From Actinomycetota bacterium (GTDB lineage Bacteria; Actinomycetota; Actinomycetes; Actinomycetales; Microbacteriaceae), in contig JAQBZV010000065.1 of assembly GCA_027728145.1 (NCBI GenBank), forward strand, positions 1 through 5,918: DNA of 5,918 nucleotides. Reading direction: 5' to 3'. Of the stretch, positions 4,676-5,918 are shown in pieces. Both the position numbers and the translations under genes were made by a program. Below the pieces are notes generated by a model. That model was not told the DNA's origin. It ran no database searches and saw only the letters and a list, made by a program, of their open reading frames with translations. Position 1 is the stretch's first letter. Each line of letters starts with the position of its first letter.

Positions 4676-5918
4676 GTGACGGACCCAGAAAACGACGTGC
4701 TCGATTTCTGGCATAACGCCAAGAGCTACCTCACCACTGATTCACGCATCACCCCGCAGCTCTGGGGGTTTCTTGATCTGGTGGAACCGCGAGGTGTCAT
4801 GGGCGGAGTTCTCTATCTCGAGGTTCCTAATGAGCTCACCCGGGGCATGCTCGAACAACGCGTGCGGTTACCCCTCTTGGCTGCACTGGAAAGCATTGAG
4901 GACTCGGACATCAGCAGCTTTGCCATTGTGGTGAACCCAGAAATAGAAAGCGATGTACTGCAGATTCCTGCAGAAGATGGGCTCATGCCCGCCTATGCGC
5001 CGGAGACCTCCCACGCTGACCCTGTTCTGACGGGACAAGACCAAACGCGTCTCAACAACAAGTACAGCTTTGACAACTTCGTGATCGGGTCGTCTAATCG
5101 TTTTTCACACGCCGCTGCAGTTGCCGTGGCGGAAGCGCCCGCAAAGGCCTACAACCCACTCTTTATCTACGGCGGGTCTGGCCTGGGTAAGACCCACCTT
5201 TTGCACGCTATTGGCCACTACGCGCAGAGTCTCTATAAAGGCATTCGGGTTAGATATGTATCTTCAGAGGAATTCACCAACGACTTCATTAATGCAATTG
5301 CCAACAACCGCGCACCCGAATTCCAGGCGCGTTACCGGGAAATCGACATCCTCCTGATTGACGACATTCAATTCTTGCAAGGTAAAGACTCCACCCAAGA
5401 AGCTTTTTTCCACACCTTCAACACTCTGCACGACCACAACAAACAAGTTGTTGTCACCAGCGACCTCCCTCCCAAGCAACTGACCGGCTTCGAAGACCGG
5501 ATGAGAAGCCGCTTCGAATGGGGTCTCATCACCGATGTTCAGGCCCCAGACCTTGAAACGCGTATCGCTATCTTGCGCAAGAAAGCGGCCAGTGAGCGAA
5601 TTGACATCGGCGACGACGTCGTCGAATACATGGCGTCCAAGGTGTCCTCGAACATTCGCGAACTAGAAGGTGCCCTTATTCGTGTCACCGCGTTTGCCAA
5701 CCTTAACAAGGCCACCGTCGACATGCCGCTCGTTCAAACCGTGCTCAAGGATCTAATTCTCACTGAGGACACCAATGTGGTGTCCCCAGCGGACATCATC
5801 AGCATCACCGCAACGTTCTATCAGCTCAGCGTCGAAGACCTGTATGGCTCTTCTCGATCACAGACAATTGCACTCTCTCGGCAGGTAGCCATGTATCTCT
5901 GCCGGGAGATGACAAGTC
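4676..5918 (+). CDS. dnaA: Chromosomal replication initiator DnaA, N-terminal 414 codons (runs off the right edge)
   Basis: DnaA is the AAA+ ATPase that binds DnaA boxes at oriC, melts the origin and loads the replicative helicase. Domain I spans about 8-87. A short variable domain II runs to about 125. The AAA+ core starts near [15 protein letters not shown] (127-141). It has Walker A GGSGLGKT at 166-173, Walker B LLIDD at 226-230, sensor I VVVTSD at 258-263, box VII with the likely arginine finger R279 (RSRFEWGL), and sensor II in NIRELEGAL with R328. Domain IV begins near 370, and [12 protein letters not shown] at 402-413 is part of the DNA-binding domain; its signature helix lies beyond the window. 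The start is GTG at 4676: an in-frame TGA at 4658 excludes anything earlier, and AAAGG at 4664-4668 lies seven nt upstream. It is divergent from rpmH. Confidence 0.97.
   Translation, partial: MTDPENDVLDFWHNAKSYLTTDSRITPQLWGFLDLVEPRGVMGGVLYLEVPNELTRGMLEQRVRLPLLAALESIEDSDISSFAIVVNPEIESDVLQIPAEDGLMPAYAPETSHADPVLTGQDQTRLNNKYSFDNFVIGSSNRFSHAAAVAVAEAPAKAYNPLFIYGGSGLGKTHLLHAIGHYAQSLYKGIRVRYVSSEEFTNDFINAIANNRAPEFQARYREIDILLIDDIQFLQGKDSTQEAFFHTFNTLHDHNKQVVVTSDLPPKQLTGFEDRMRSRFEWGLITDVQAPDLETRIAILRKKAASERIDIGDDVVEYMASKVSSNIRELEGALIRVTAFANLNKATVDMPLVQTVLKDLILTEDTNVVSPADIISITATFYQLSVEDLYGSSRSQTIALSRQVAMYLCREMTS

Noticed and set aside
5406..5414. TTTTCCACA, a relaxed DnaA-box match within dnaA (also TTTTTCACA at 5101-5109)
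   Set aside because: Both match only the loose TTnTnCACA pattern, are far apart and encode conserved or ordinary DnaA residues, so chance is sufficient.
5264..5479. Open frame on the minus strand inside dnaA
   Set aside because: It lies opposite the Walker B and sensor I region of dnaA, and its sequence is explained by the complement of conserved DnaA codons.

Overview
The window is the left flank of a bacterial chromosomal origin region, in the classic actinobacterial order. A block of genes on the minus strand (rpmH, rnpA, yidD, yidC, jag, rsmG, parA, parB) runs away from a plus-strand dnaA. Three things point to Actinobacteria, probably family Microbacteriaceae: the gene order, the ParB N-terminus ([17 protein letters not shown]), the short Jag protein without a Jag_N domain, and frequent GTG starts (parA, yidC, rnpA, dnaA). 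GC looks moderate by eye rather than very high, which would suit one of the smaller-genome aquatic lineages of that family. The family assignment is inference.

Layout. Positions 1-629 hold the first 209 codons of parB, which runs off the left edge. Positions 629-1522 hold parA. A perfect parS site lies in the 44-nt gap between parA and rsmG (1567-2208), and a second one forms the first codons of rsmG. Next come jag (2211-2693), yidC (2690-3670), yidD (3675-3974), rnpA (3971-4312) and rpmH (4328-4465). Positions 4466-4675 are a 210-nt divergent control region. It has a clear rpmH promoter, a leader able to form two mutually exclusive hairpins, one perfect DnaA box and a weak candidate dnaA promoter. 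Positions 4676-5918 hold the first 414 codons of dnaA, which runs off the right edge.

How the genes work together. dnaA initiates replication. parA, parB and parS segregate the newly copied origin. rpmH (ribosomal protein L34), rnpA (RNase P protein) and rsmG (16S rRNA methyltransferase) serve translation. yidD and yidC insert membrane proteins. jag is an RNA-binding protein usually found next to yidC. Neighbouring genes overlap or nearly touch (1-4 nt overlaps at three junctions, gaps of 2-44 nt elsewhere), and I see no terminator between them. The minus-strand genes could therefore be read from the single rpmH promoter, although an internal promoter near parA cannot be excluded.

This is a conserved core region. 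I see no mobile element, CRISPR array, tRNA or foreign island. The points worth a second look are local: parS overlapping the rsmG start, parS abutting the parA ribosome binding site, the rpmH leader hairpins, a missing KH-domain GxxG loop in Jag, and a compact DnaA linker.
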